The notes: generated by a model from the letters alone, not told the origin. A DNA stretch of 64,000 nt from JAISFI01 sp031553775 (GCA_031553775.1 JAVBLA010000021.1:62001-126000), one strand, 5' to 3'; shown: positions 43,466-52,156, counted from the stretch's first letter. Program-made: numbers and translations.

Positions 43466-44344
43466 ATGAAACATATCTGTTTATTATCAATACTATTACT
43501 CTGCTGTATTTCTTCAAGACTTGCAGCACAAGAAATCTGGGTAGATGAAGACTTTTCTTCTGATGAATGGACCCGTGAATTTGAAGATGCCGGGATGACC
43601 AACCCTGGAACCGGCGTAGTGGAAATCTCAGCCGCATATGTGAATCATCTTTTCAAAAAAGGAGAATATGGGGGTATTCCGGGCGAACAGGGATACCGGA
43701 TTGCAAAGGCTTACTGGTCCGGAGCATTTATCGAAAATCCGACAAAGGGTATCGATGGAAGGGAGATAACTCATGCGGTACGAATGACCAATGCTGCTGA
43801 AGATTCATACATTGAGCTTCCGGCTTTAAAAAATGCAGGAAAGATATTTATTTATGTAAGGAATTCCAATAGCAACACCGCTACCCGGTTTGATCTTCAA
43901 AAACAGGCTCCTTCGGGCTCCGGTTGGGAAGATATTACTTCTTTTTCTGCTGTAGGAGCGAATCAGCTGACAGAATCTCTGGATGAGTTACATTCATATG
44001 AACTGAATACAGACCAGCCGGTAAAACTTCGCATTTACCGGAATAAATTAGACCGGAATATCAATATTTTCAGGATCAAGATTGAAAAATATGGTGTGGA
44101 TAATGCCATACAATCTGCTACTCTGGATGCTACCGATGTGTGGTGTGATGGTAAAACCATTCATCTTGCATCCCTTCTGAAAGACTCTCAATTGTATCTG
44201 TATGATCTTTCCGGTAGGAAAATCTTACAATCGCCTGTAGACAGTAATCTGTTTACATTGCCGGATGCACTAAATAAAGGTATTTATATCTTGCAGATAT
44301 TTTCGAATGAAGGGAGCGTAAGTAAGAAGGTTGTGGTTCGGTAA
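43466..44344 (+). CDS. T9SS-exported protein, paralogue 4 of the five-member family
   Basis: A 292-residue exported protein (signal peptide ending SRLAAQ). The shared domain runs from EIWVDEDFSSDEWTREF through HAVRMTNAAEDSYIELP, KIFIYVRNSNSNTATRF, WEDITSFSAVG, PVKLRIYRNK to INIFRIKIEKYG (about residue 215). The rest is a T9SS type A sorting domain (LYDLSGRKILQSP, NKGIYILQIFS, ending SKKVVVR). It is the most canonical copy. The gap to the gene upstream consists entirely of heptamer repeats, and a sulfatase gene follows after 36 bp. No known family; a glycan-binding role is inferred from fold-like pattern and setting. Confidence 0.85.
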   Translation: MKHICLLSILLLCCISSRLAAQEIWVDEDFSSDEWTREFEDAGMTNPGTGVVEISAAYVNHLFKKGEYGGIPGEQGYRIAKAYWSGAFIENPTKGIDGREITHAVRMTNAAEDSYIELPALKNAGKIFIYVRNSNSNTATRFDLQKQAPSGSGWEDITSFSAVGANQLTESLDELHSYELNTDQPVKLRIYRNKLDRNINIFRIKIEKYGVDNAIQSATLDATDVWCDGKTIHLASLLKDSQLYLYDLSGRKILQSPVDSNLFTLPDALNKGIYILQIFSNEGSVSKKVVVR

Positions 44345-44380
44345 CTTTCTCAAAGATAAAAATTTATAAAAATAATTCAA

Positions 44381-45751
44381 ATGAAAAAGATCCCATCCGT
44401 ATGCGCCTGCCTGCTGGGAGTTTCCTGTGGCCAGTTATCTGTCGCATCCGGAAATGTTTTGCCGAATGTTTTGCTGATTATTGCAGATGATTGTTCTTAT
44501 TACGACATCGGTTGCTTTGGAGCAGTTAACAACCAAACACCGAATATCGACAAATTGGCGGAAGAAGGCCTGAAATTCAACAATGCTTTCAATTCGGTTT
44601 CCATGAGTGTGCCTACACGTCATTGTATGTACACAGGGATGTATCCTATTAAACATGGAGGGTATCCTAATCACAGTTCGGTAAAACCGGGAACGAAAAG
44701 TATGCCTCATTTTCTGAAAGAATATGGCTACCGGGTGGGATTGTCCGGGAAATATCATGTAAGCCCGGCTTCCTGTTTCCCTTTTGAACGGGTTCCGGGC
44801 TTCCAGGAAAATTGCGTGGCTAAAGATGTTTCCTATACCTTAGACGGAGTGACGGAATTTATCGGGCGGAACCCCAAAGAACCTTTTTGCCTGGTATTGG
44901 GGTCGGTTAATCCGCATGCGCCGTGGACGGCAGGAGATCCTTCCCGTTATGATCTTTCCCAATTAAAGTTGCCTCCTAACTGGGTAGATACGAAAGAAAC
45001 CCGTCAGGCGTATGCTAATTACCTGGCGGAAGTTTCTGTCTTGGATCAGGAGGTAGGCGATATTGTCAGGGTACTGAAAGAGCAGAAACAATTCGATAAA
45101 ACCCTGATCATTTTTGTATCCGAGCAGGGTAGTCAGTTTGCCGGGGCTAAATGGACTTTGTGGACTCCCGGTACCAAATCGGCCATGATTGCTTCCTGGA
45201 AAGGAAAAATCAAACCCGGTTCACAAACACAGGCTATCGTACAATACGAAGATATCCTGCCTACGATCATCGATATTGCAGGAGGAAAAATTCCTTCGCA
45301 TATGGATGGAAAGAGTATACAAAATGTTTTGTACGGGAAAACCGACAAGCACCGGGATTACGCTTTCGGTGTGCATGCCAATATTCCCGAAGGGCCGGCA
45401 TACCCTATCCGTTCCGTCAACGATGGAACCTATAAACTGATCTGGAACTTGTTGCCGGATTCCACCTATACGGAAAAACATATTGAAAAAGCGCCCTGGT
45501 ATCTTTCCTGGAAGAAAAAAGACACAGACCAGGCCCGGTTCATTATGAAAAGATACAAGCACCGTCCGGAATTTGAACTTTACAATATCCGGGAAGATAT
45601 TTTTGAGTTAAATAATCTGGCGGATGACCCTCAATATGCCTCCAAAATTTCTTCCATGAAAACTGTTTTGCAAAAATGGATGAAATCTCAGGGTGATAAG
45701 GGAATTTCTACCGATAAACCCAGGAAAAAGAAAGCTGCAGAAGAAGAATAG
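44381..45751 (+). CDS. Sulfatase (serine type)
   Basis: A 456-residue exported type I sulfatase with a short signal peptide (ending SVASGN). The metal site opens with LIIADDCSYYDIGCFG, the catalytic loop is SMSVPTRHCMYTGMYP (precursor S76), then LSGKYHVSP and the metal site FVSEQGSQFAGAKW, in which the usual DNG is replaced by EQG, a pattern of the N-sulphoglucosamine sulfohydrolase-like group. The C-terminus is a charged tail (KPRKKKAAEEE) and no sorting domain is present, so it probably stays in the periplasm, unlike its neighbours. It lies between paralogues 4 and 5 with gaps of 36 and 33 bp. Confidence 0.92.
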   Translation: MKKIPSVCACLLGVSCGQLSVASGNVLPNVLLIIADDCSYYDIGCFGAVNNQTPNIDKLAEEGLKFNNAFNSVSMSVPTRHCMYTGMYPIKHGGYPNHSSVKPGTKSMPHFLKEYGYRVGLSGKYHVSPASCFPFERVPGFQENCVAKDVSYTLDGVTEFIGRNPKEPFCLVLGSVNPHAPWTAGDPSRYDLSQLKLPPNWVDTKETRQAYANYLAEVSVLDQEVGDIVRVLKEQKQFDKTLIIFVSEQGSQFAGAKWTLWTPGTKSAMIASWKGKIKPGSQTQAIVQYEDILPTIIDIAGGKIPSHMDGKSIQNVLYGKTDKHRDYAFGVHANIPEGPAYPIRSVNDGTYKLIWNLLPDSTYTEKHIEKAPWYLSWKKKDTDQARFIMKRYKHRPEFELYNIREDIFELNNLADDPQYASKISSMKTVLQKWMKSQGDKGISTDKPRKKKAAEEE

Positions 45752-45784
45752 CACGTTTTCTCTTTCTGTTTCAGAAAAAATACT

Positions 45785-46660
45785 ATGAAAAAGAACTGTT
45801 ATTCCGCCTTTCGGAACCTGAAGGCCGCTGTAAGGATGATCGTTCTGGCATATTTCGTACAGCCGCTTTTTTGCCAGGAAGTCTGGTTTGAAGGGAATTT
45901 TTCTTCACCACAATGGCAACAGGCATTTACTTCTGCCGGACTACCTACAGAGGCTTCGGCTGCTGTTAACATAGAGGATATTACAGGAGTAGATGGAATC
46001 AAAGTAAACGGACATTATTGCTATACAGACGATTTGTTATGCCCTTGCCTGGAAAACCAGCAGGAGTTTTATCCTTATGCTTTCCGGTTCAGGTATGCCA
46101 ACGGTGCCAATACCTATATCGAGTTTCCGGAAGTAGATGGAGCGGGAACATTATATTTGCATGTGCGGAATGTCAGTCCGGAAACGGCTACGCGTTTTAT
46201 CGTTCAACGCTGGGATGAAACCGGCTGGGCTTCGGTGGAAACTTTTTCTTCCAGACCCAGCCAGGAGTTGGATGCATTCGGTACGGCCGATGAATTGTTC
46301 TCCTACAATTTTAATGTTCCGGAAGGAACTCCTGCACGAATCAGAGTTACCAAATATCCTTCCGATGTGCGTTTCCTTTACATCTTTAAATACAGGCTCG
46401 AAAGATACAGTGAAGGGAGCGATATCCATTCCGTTTTTACTGATCATATAAACGCATATGTCAGTGGGAGAATAGTATATATTTCTTCATTTAAGAAAGG
46501 TATCCGGATAGAACTTACCGATTTATCGGGAAGAACTGTTTTTGTAACAGAACCTGATGCAGATCGTATATCCCTTCCGGACAATCTCCAAAAAGGGATC
46601 TATTTGCTGAAGTTATCTTCCGGCACGGAATACCTGATCAAAAAAGTAAGAATTGAGTGA
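45785..46660 (+). CDS. T9SS-exported protein, paralogue 5 of the five-member family
   Basis: A 291-residue protein whose leader is unusually long and basic (MKKNCYSAFRNLKAAVR, then a hydrophobic segment ending FCQ). The shared domain runs from EVWFEGNFSSPQWQQAF through YAFRFRYANGANTYIEFP, TLYLHVRNVSPETATRF, WASVETFSSRP to LYIFKYRLERYSE (about 215). A T9SS type A sorting domain completes it (LTDLSGRTVFVTE, QKGIYLLKLSS, ending KKVRIE). Four cysteines lie in the middle (HYCYTDDLLCPCLEN). It follows a sulfatase gene by 33 bp and precedes the sialidase-fold/EEP fusion by 53 bp. Function unknown. Confidence 0.85.
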   Translation: MKKNCYSAFRNLKAAVRMIVLAYFVQPLFCQEVWFEGNFSSPQWQQAFTSAGLPTEASAAVNIEDITGVDGIKVNGHYCYTDDLLCPCLENQQEFYPYAFRFRYANGANTYIEFPEVDGAGTLYLHVRNVSPETATRFIVQRWDETGWASVETFSSRPSQELDAFGTADELFSYNFNVPEGTPARIRVTKYPSDVRFLYIFKYRLERYSEGSDIHSVFTDHINAYVSGRIVYISSFKKGIRIELTDLSGRTVFVTEPDADRISLPDNLQKGIYLLKLSSGTEYLIKKVRIE

Positions 46661-46679
46661 TTGTAATCCATTCGTTCCT

Positions 46680-46700
46680 AATTTTCAATTTTCAATTCCC
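46680..46700 (+). repeat. Three heptamers before the sialidase-fold/EEP gene
   Basis: AATTTTC, AATTTTC, AATTCCC lie 14 bp before the ATG at 46714, in the same orientation relative to the gene as the arrays at 43430 and 24113. Confidence 0.75.
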
Positions 46701-46713
46701 AATCAGTTTGCCT

Positions 46714-48582
46714 ATGAATCAAAATAACAAAAAAACAGCTATTTTGTCTGTCCTCTTTATCTTTTGTTGCCTGTTTTCTTTCTCCCGGATGCCGGAAAAG
46801 ATTTACCGGCTGGAAAAAATATGGGACCAGGCTCCCCACAATGCGTTTACCGATCTGATCAAATATGATGGAAAGTTCTATTGTACGTTCAGGGAAGGAA
46901 CGGCTCATATTCCTGCAGCCGATAATACGGGGAACGGACAAATACGTATACTGGTATCTGAGGATGGAAGCGCCTGGGAATCTGCCGGTTTGCTTTCGAA
47001 AGAAGGAATCGACCTGAGGGATCCTAAATTATCTGTGCATCCCAACGGGAGCCTGATGGTATCGATCGGTGGAAGTGTATATAATGCAGGCAAGGTGCTT
47101 AGCCGGGCACCTTATGTTTCTTTTTTCCGGACAGGAGAAGCCTTCTCAGATCCCAGGGCCGTATTGCTCGATCCTTCCATCCGTTCGAGCAACGATTGGC
47201 TGTGGCGGGTAACCTGGAACGGGAATACCGGCTATGGGGTTGTTTATCAGAGTAAAAGCGACTCCGACTGGAAAGTCTGGCTGGTTAAAACTGCAGACGG
47301 GATCGACTATCAGCTTGTTACTGCACTCGATATCAAAGGACAACCGAACGAATCGACCATTGAAGTGATGCAAAACGGGGAAATGCGGATAATTGTCAGG
47401 CGGGAAGGATCCTATCCTCCCAATCATTCGGGTTGCCTGGGATACAGTTCATCTCCGTTTACCGACTGGACCTGGTACGATCTGGGTACCAGGCTGGGCG
47501 GACCGGATATCATCACCTTGCCCGGTGGAAAAACAATCATCGGCAGTCGCTCTTTCAAAGACAATAAAACCTGTACTTCTCTTTTTGGACTGAACGGTAA
47601 GGGGAAAGCAGTTCAGTTACTGGACTTTCCAAGTGGTGGAGACACCAGCTATCCCGGCATGCTTATCGAAGGAAATGAGTTATGGATGTCGTACTATTCC
47701 ACACATGAAGGAAAAACAGCGGTCTATCTTGCGAAAACAGATTACGGGCGCTTATGCTATCCCCGTTCGGCAGTTCCGGATAACCGGGAGAATTATGAAA
47801 AAGTCGTGAATGGAGAACTGACCGTCATTTCGTTTAATATCCGTCAAAGTAATGCGGATGTCAACTCTGAAAATAAATGGGACAACCGGAAGGAAGCCTG
47901 TAAGAAAATGATCAATGAACTCAAGCCTGATCTTTTCGGCCTTCAGGAAGCACAACCGGCGCAGGTAAATTATATGACTTCCAGTCTCCCTGCTTACGGG
48001 TGTGTAACGGCCGGCCGTGATAATGGACTCAGTCCCGGGAAAGGAGAGAATATGTCGGTCTTCTACCTGAAAGAACGCTTCACATTGCTCGATAGTGGCC
48101 ATTTCTGGCTCAGTGAAACCCCGGACGAGGTTTCCAGGGGATGGGACGGGCAATGCAACCGGATGACAACATGGGTTAAGCTCCAGGATAAGAAGTCGGA
48201 TAAAATATTTTTCATGTTTAATACCCACATAGATCATGCAGGTGCGGATGCCAAGAAATACGGTGTTCAGTTAGTTGCAGCCAGGGCAAAAGAAATAGCA
48301 GGGAACAGTACGCTTTTTATTACAGGCGATTTTAATATGTCGAAAGATAATGCGAAAATAAACCCGATGTTCAATAATTTTTCTTCTGTAAGGGATACGG
48401 CTCCTGTTGCAGACCAGTTCGGCACTACCAATAATTTTCAGAATGCCAATTCAACGAATATTATTGACTATATTTTCTATAAAAATGCAACTCCTTTGTA
48501 TTATCGTACAGTGAAAGATGATTTTGGCGTTACATGGATATCGGATCATTATCCGGTTATGGGTATTTTTAATCTTCCGTAA
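46714..48582 (+). CDS. Sialidase-fold propeller fused to an endonuclease/exonuclease/phosphatase domain
   Basis: A 622-residue exported protein started at ATG 46714 (MNQNNKKTAIL); the frame extends 19 codons upstream to a GTG but that part contains the heptamer array. After a signal peptide, residues 30-365 form a sialidase-type propeller (FYCTFREGTAH, SEDGSAWES, LDPSIRSSNDWLW, LMISIGGS-like blades). Residues 375-620 are a complete EEP domain: ISFNIRQSNAD, LFGLQEAQ, FNTHIDHAG, FITGDFNMS, IIDYIFYKN and ISDHYPVMG, the full metal and catalytic set. EEP enzymes cut phosphodiesters or phosphomonoesters (nucleases, inositol phosphatases, sphingomyelinases). No sorting domain is seen. This joining of sugar-acting and phosphoester-acting folds suggests a phosphorylated glycan or glycolipid substrate. 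Confidence 0.88.
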   Translation: MNQNNKKTAILSVLFIFCCLFSFSRMPEKIYRLEKIWDQAPHNAFTDLIKYDGKFYCTFREGTAHIPAADNTGNGQIRILVSEDGSAWESAGLLSKEGIDLRDPKLSVHPNGSLMVSIGGSVYNAGKVLSRAPYVSFFRTGEAFSDPRAVLLDPSIRSSNDWLWRVTWNGNTGYGVVYQSKSDSDWKVWLVKTADGIDYQLVTALDIKGQPNESTIEVMQNGEMRIIVRREGSYPPNHSGCLGYSSSPFTDWTWYDLGTRLGGPDIITLPGGKTIIGSRSFKDNKTCTSLFGLNGKGKAVQLLDFPSGGDTSYPGMLIEGNELWMSYYSTHEGKTAVYLAKTDYGRLCYPRSAVPDNRENYEKVVNGELTVISFNIRQSNADVNSENKWDNRKEACKKMINELKPDLFGLQEAQPAQVNYMTSSLPAYGCVTAGRDNGLSPGKGENMSVFYLKERFTLLDSGHFWLSETPDEVSRGWDGQCNRMTTWVKLQDKKSDKIFFMFNTHIDHAGADAKKYGVQLVAARAKEIAGNSTLFITGDFNMSKDNAKINPMFNNFSSVRDTAPVADQFGTTNNFQNANSTNIIDYIFYKNATPLYYRTVKDDFGVTWISDHYPVMGIFNLP

Positions 48583-48688
48583 GTCATATATTTCGTGAAG
48601 GGTATTCAAAAGAGAAAAGATTCCTTCATTGCGATTAAAATCGGCTTTTGATGTGTCTTCCGTTGATATTCCAACATCCCTCAAACAA

Positions 48689-48706
48689 GAGGTTGTCTAA
48701 AAAGTC
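48689..48706 (+). other. Short motif like an insertion-sequence end
   Basis: GAGGTTGTCTAAAAAGTC resembles ends of some Bacteroidota insertion sequences as I recall them. No transposase or second end is seen. The rest of 48583-48760 holds nothing recognisable. Confidence 0.25.
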
Positions 48707-48765
48707 GCTTATTCGTCCATGAGAATCGAATATTTGATTTCAACCTCAGATAGGGATACAAAGAA

Positions 48766-48799
48766 AAGAGGGTGCCAAATGCTTTTTGGACACCCTCTT
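48766..48799. terminator. Bidirectional terminator between convergent genes
   Basis: AAGAGGGTG-CCAAA pairs with TTTGG-A-CACCCTCTT around a 5-nt loop. The site lies between the EEP fusion gene and the sulfatase/GH43 fusion gene. Confidence 0.85.
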
Positions 48800-48832
48800 G
48801 TTTGTTGATGCGGAGGATTAAAATTCCTGCTG

Positions 48833-51800
48833 TTATTTAGTTCCCGAAGGTACTGGTTGTTTGATCGTTGTAGGTTGTGCTTCTCCGAAATCCGGGGATC
48901 CGTCGGCCCGGTAGGTAAACCGTTGTAAGCGGATATCCCGGTTCCATCCGGGTTTATCTTTTTCCTTTTTGGAATGATAGATGATCCAGTTTTCCGTACC
49001 GTCGGGTGAAGTGGCGAAACTGGCATGCCCTACGCCATATACGTTTTCGTTACCTGTGAATACGGGTCCCGACTTGATCCAGTTCTGAGGGTTCAACGGA
49101 TCTGCCAACGGGTCTTTCAGCCGGAGTTGTGCCATTTTATAAGAAGGAAGCCAGGACTGTCCGCAGGAGTAGATAACAAACAGATTGTTACCGTATTTCA
49201 GTATTTCCGGTCCTTCCAGCAGAGCTAACGGCCCTTTGGTTTCCCAGGGTTGGTCAGGAATGGAGAGTAATGTCCGGTTTGTAGAAATAGTCCACGGGTT
49301 CTCCATTTCCGCAATATAAAGGTTTTGTGCTGTTTTATCGGTGGAGGCCAGGTTTTCCCATCCCGACCAGACAGCGTATAATTTGCCGTTCCATTCGAAA
49401 ACAGTCATATCGATTGCCCAGCGGTTCGTTGCAGGATCGTCTTTCCGGGAAATATCGACACCGGTATAGATCATTCCTTTGTCTACATAAGCTCCTTGCG
49501 GATCCTGGGTAACAGATTCCAGTACTCCTGTACGCTGATAGGTGTACGGAGGACCGGATTCGCCGGCTGCATAATAAATGTACCATTTCCCGCGTATATA
49601 ATGTAATTCGGGCGCCCAGATGCATGACTTGTTCCATCCGCTTTCGGGTGCTTTCCATACCTGGATGCCGTTGCCCATTTCCTGCAATTTTTTGGTTTTG
49701 GAAACTCCAAGACCTCTTCCTTGAGTAAAACAATAAAAATAGCAGGTATCTGTACGGAAAACCCAGGGATCTGCCCCATTGCGAATCGGGTTACTGAATA
49801 ATTCAGGAGTAATGGGAAGCCTGACATCGTCGATCCAGCAGGTGCCTTTCATGGATCCCAAATAGAATACCAACTGATAGTTGCCGTTTTCTTCAATGGC
49901 AATGTGATCGAAAGTGTAAGTTTTAACTTGTGGGGTCAGCTTAACCTCCTGGTCCAGCGCTTTCTTCTGGATATCGTCAACTTTTTCCAGGCGGACAAAG
50001 AAGCTGGCCTGTCCGTTGGATTTCGCTTTGAAACTGAGGTTGATAGATTCTCCTTTTTTCAGTCCGAGAACCCATTTCATTTGAACGGATGCCGGTTTTT
50101 CTCCTGGTTTTGATACATCGATCCGGGCTGTCTTCTTTCCTGAAATAGGATTTTTTGTTTCGATGGAGAATTCGGCTTTGGCATCCGGTCTGCAAATGGT
50201 ATTCCAGTCGCCGAAGTTATCATTGAACTCTCCATTGATAACATTCCGTTTATAATCTCTCTGGCGGGTGCCGTAATCGCGTGTGTCCAGAGGAAATGCC
50301 CCTATTTCTTTTGCCCAGTTATTCCAGGATGCGAACATTTTTGCGGTTCTTTCCGGATAGGTTTTCGACAGGTCGTTCATTTCTGTCGGGTCGACTTCCA
50401 TATCGTATAATTTCACGGATGTCGGGTCAAATTGTTCTCCTTCCACCGTTTTGGTTACGATTTTCCATTTCCCGTCGCGCATGGCAATGTTGGCTTCGTG
50501 TTCCCAATAAGTTACAGTTCTTTTAGTGTGTTGCCCGGAAAAATTCGGGACCAGGCTGACTCCCTGCATCGGGATGATCGGGTTCCCCTTGAATGTTTTC
50601 GGATAAGTAGCCTTGCCTAATTCTACGCAAGTAGCCATCAGGTCGGTCAGGTGACCGTATTCGTCAATAAAAGTATTATTAAACTTTTTGTTGATCCCTT
50701 TGGGATAGTGAATCACTAATGGAGTGGCAATTCCACCTTCGTTGGTATGGTGTTTATATTCCCGGTAAGGCGTACTGCTCAGGTTGGCCCAGTTGCGGCG
50801 GTAACTTTCGTAAGTATCTTCTTTACCGTCTACCTCTTTTCTTTTCCCACTGCTGATAAATTCGGCACAGGCGCCATTATCGCTCAGTACCATGATGATG
50901 GTGTTGTTCAGTTGTCCCCGTTCTTCCAGTTTTTTGACCAAATGGCCGATACCCTGGTCCATGGCGTCGATCTGAGCTGCGTAAATGGCCATGCGTTGTA
51001 CGAATTCGTCCTGTTCTTTAGTGTTGAGTTTGTCCCAGGCGATAACTGTTTTATCCCGGGGTGAGAGTACTGCATTTTTGGCAAACAGGCCCATTTGCTG
51101 CTGTCGTGCAAAACGTTCCCGGCGGAGCTGGTCCCATCCGGCTTTGTATCGTTCCACATATTTATCGATATCTTTCTGAAGAGCATGCAAGGGCCAGTGA
51201 GGCGCCGTATAGGCCAGATACAGGAATAAAGGCTCCTTGTTGTAGTTGTGCCGGCCTACGAAGGCTGTTGCGCTGTCGCTGATAGCATGGGTATAGTAGA
51301 AGTTCCCGTCGTCGGGTGATTCATGCTGCTCATTGTCGTTCGTGTAAGTCATCTTGAAATAATTTGCAGCACCTTCCACACATCCGTAATAGCGGTTGAA
51401 TCCGCGCTGGAGCGGCCAGTTGTCTTTGACTTTCCCTTTGTTCTGGCGGTCGCTGCTTACGTGCCATTTTCCGCTCATATAGGTTTTGTATCCTGCAGTT
51501 TGCAGAACTTCTCCAATGGTAACGCATTGATTGTTCAGGTAACCCTGGTATTCAGGGCGTTGCAGGTCGGCTGCAGCCATCCATCCCATCCCTGCCTGGT
51601 GGGGGTATAAACCCGTTAGAAGAGAAGCCCGGGTGGGACAACTTCTGGCGCAATTATAAAACTGCCGGTAACGGATCCCGTTTTGAGCCAACCGGTCGAT
51701 ATTGGGCGTTTCGATTTCTCCTCCGTAGCAACCGATGTCGGAATAACCCATATCGTCGGCCAGGATAATGATAATATTAGGTTTATCTGCCCCCTGCGCC

Positions 51801-51862
51801 ATTGCTGCGATCCCTGCTATCGGCAATGCCAGATACCTGAATTTGAATGCTGTATATTTCAT
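48833..51862 (-). CDS. Sulfatase/carbohydrate-binding/GH43 fusion enzyme
   Basis: A 1009-residue exported protein. After a signal peptide (ending MAQGAD), the sulfatase domain (about 27-540) shows IIILADDMGYSDIGC, the catalytic CARSCPTRASLLTG (precursor S74), MSGKWHVS and VLSDNGACAEF. A binding sandwich follows (about 540-685, GEFNDNFGDWNT, GESINLSFKAKS). Residues 690-1000 are a GH43-type propeller with the base in RNGADPWVF, the aspartate in WAIDMTVFEW and the acid in LLEGPEILKYG, so both active sites look complete. The first 685 residues parallel the sulfatase at 34136. No T9SS sorting domain is present, unlike that protein. Its own promoter (51957) and terminator make it a single-gene unit. 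Confidence 0.93.
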   Translation of the reverse strand: MKYTAFKFRYLALPIAGIAAMAQGADKPNIIIILADDMGYSDIGCYGGEIETPNIDRLAQNGIRYRQFYNCARSCPTRASLLTGLYPHQAGMGWMAAADLQRPEYQGYLNNQCVTIGEVLQTAGYKTYMSGKWHVSSDRQNKGKVKDNWPLQRGFNRYYGCVEGAANYFKMTYTNDNEQHESPDDGNFYYTHAISDSATAFVGRHNYNKEPLFLYLAYTAPHWPLHALQKDIDKYVERYKAGWDQLRRERFARQQQMGLFAKNAVLSPRDKTVIAWDKLNTKEQDEFVQRMAIYAAQIDAMDQGIGHLVKKLEERGQLNNTIIMVLSDNGACAEFISSGKRKEVDGKEDTYESYRRNWANLSSTPYREYKHHTNEGGIATPLVIHYPKGINKKFNNTFIDEYGHLTDLMATCVELGKATYPKTFKGNPIIPMQGVSLVPNFSGQHTKRTVTYWEHEANIAMRDGKWKIVTKTVEGEQFDPTSVKLYDMEVDPTEMNDLSKTYPERTAKMFASWNNWAKEIGAFPLDTRDYGTRQRDYKRNVINGEFNDNFGDWNTICRPDAKAEFSIETKNPISGKKTARIDVSKPGEKPASVQMKWVLGLKKGESINLSFKAKSNGQASFFVRLEKVDDIQKKALDQEVKLTPQVKTYTFDHIAIEENGNYQLVFYLGSMKGTCWIDDVRLPITPELFSNPIRNGADPWVFRTDTCYFYCFTQGRGLGVSKTKKLQEMGNGIQVWKAPESGWNKSCIWAPELHYIRGKWYIYYAAGESGPPYTYQRTGVLESVTQDPQGAYVDKGMIYTGVDISRKDDPATNRWAIDMTVFEWNGKLYAVWSGWENLASTDKTAQNLYIAEMENPWTISTNRTLLSIPDQPWETKGPLALLEGPEILKYGNNLFVIYSCGQSWLPSYKMAQLRLKDPLADPLNPQNWIKSGPVFTGNENVYGVGHASFATSPDGTENWIIYHSKKEKDKPGWNRDIRLQRFTYRADGSPDFGEAQPTTIKQPVPSGTK

Positions 51863-51956
51863 AGTTGAAAAAAAATAAAAATTGATGATAAAAGATTAAC
51901 AACAAATCATTTTTTGTTGTATCTTGGTCCCGTCGATTTATTATCAGATTATATAA

Positions 51957-51965
51957 GCAAAGATA
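51957..51965 (-). promoter_or_regulatory. -7 promoter element of the sulfatase/GH43 fusion
   Basis: On the minus strand TATCTTTGC fits TAnnTTTGY; 95 bp before the ATG at 51862. Confidence 0.65.
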
Positions 51966-52147
51966 GAATAAAACAAGAAACAGGGCCATCACACATGTTC
52001 TTTTTAAATACACTTATGTTCATATAGTTGAAAATCAATTGTTTATTTGCGGTATTAAGAAATGGTTTCATTTACATTTGTTCAGGAATAAGAACATAAA
52101 TGCTACTATTGAGAACAATAATACATGTTCAGGGGGTGTGTAATATA

Positions 52148-52156
52148 TACCTTTGC
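52148..52156 (+). promoter_or_regulatory. -7 promoter element of the SusC/SusD operon
   Basis: TACCTTTGC fits TAnnTTTGY; 58 bp before the ATG at 52214. It shares a 351-bp divergent region (51863-52213) with the promoter at 51957. No other element is recognised there. Confidence 0.65.
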
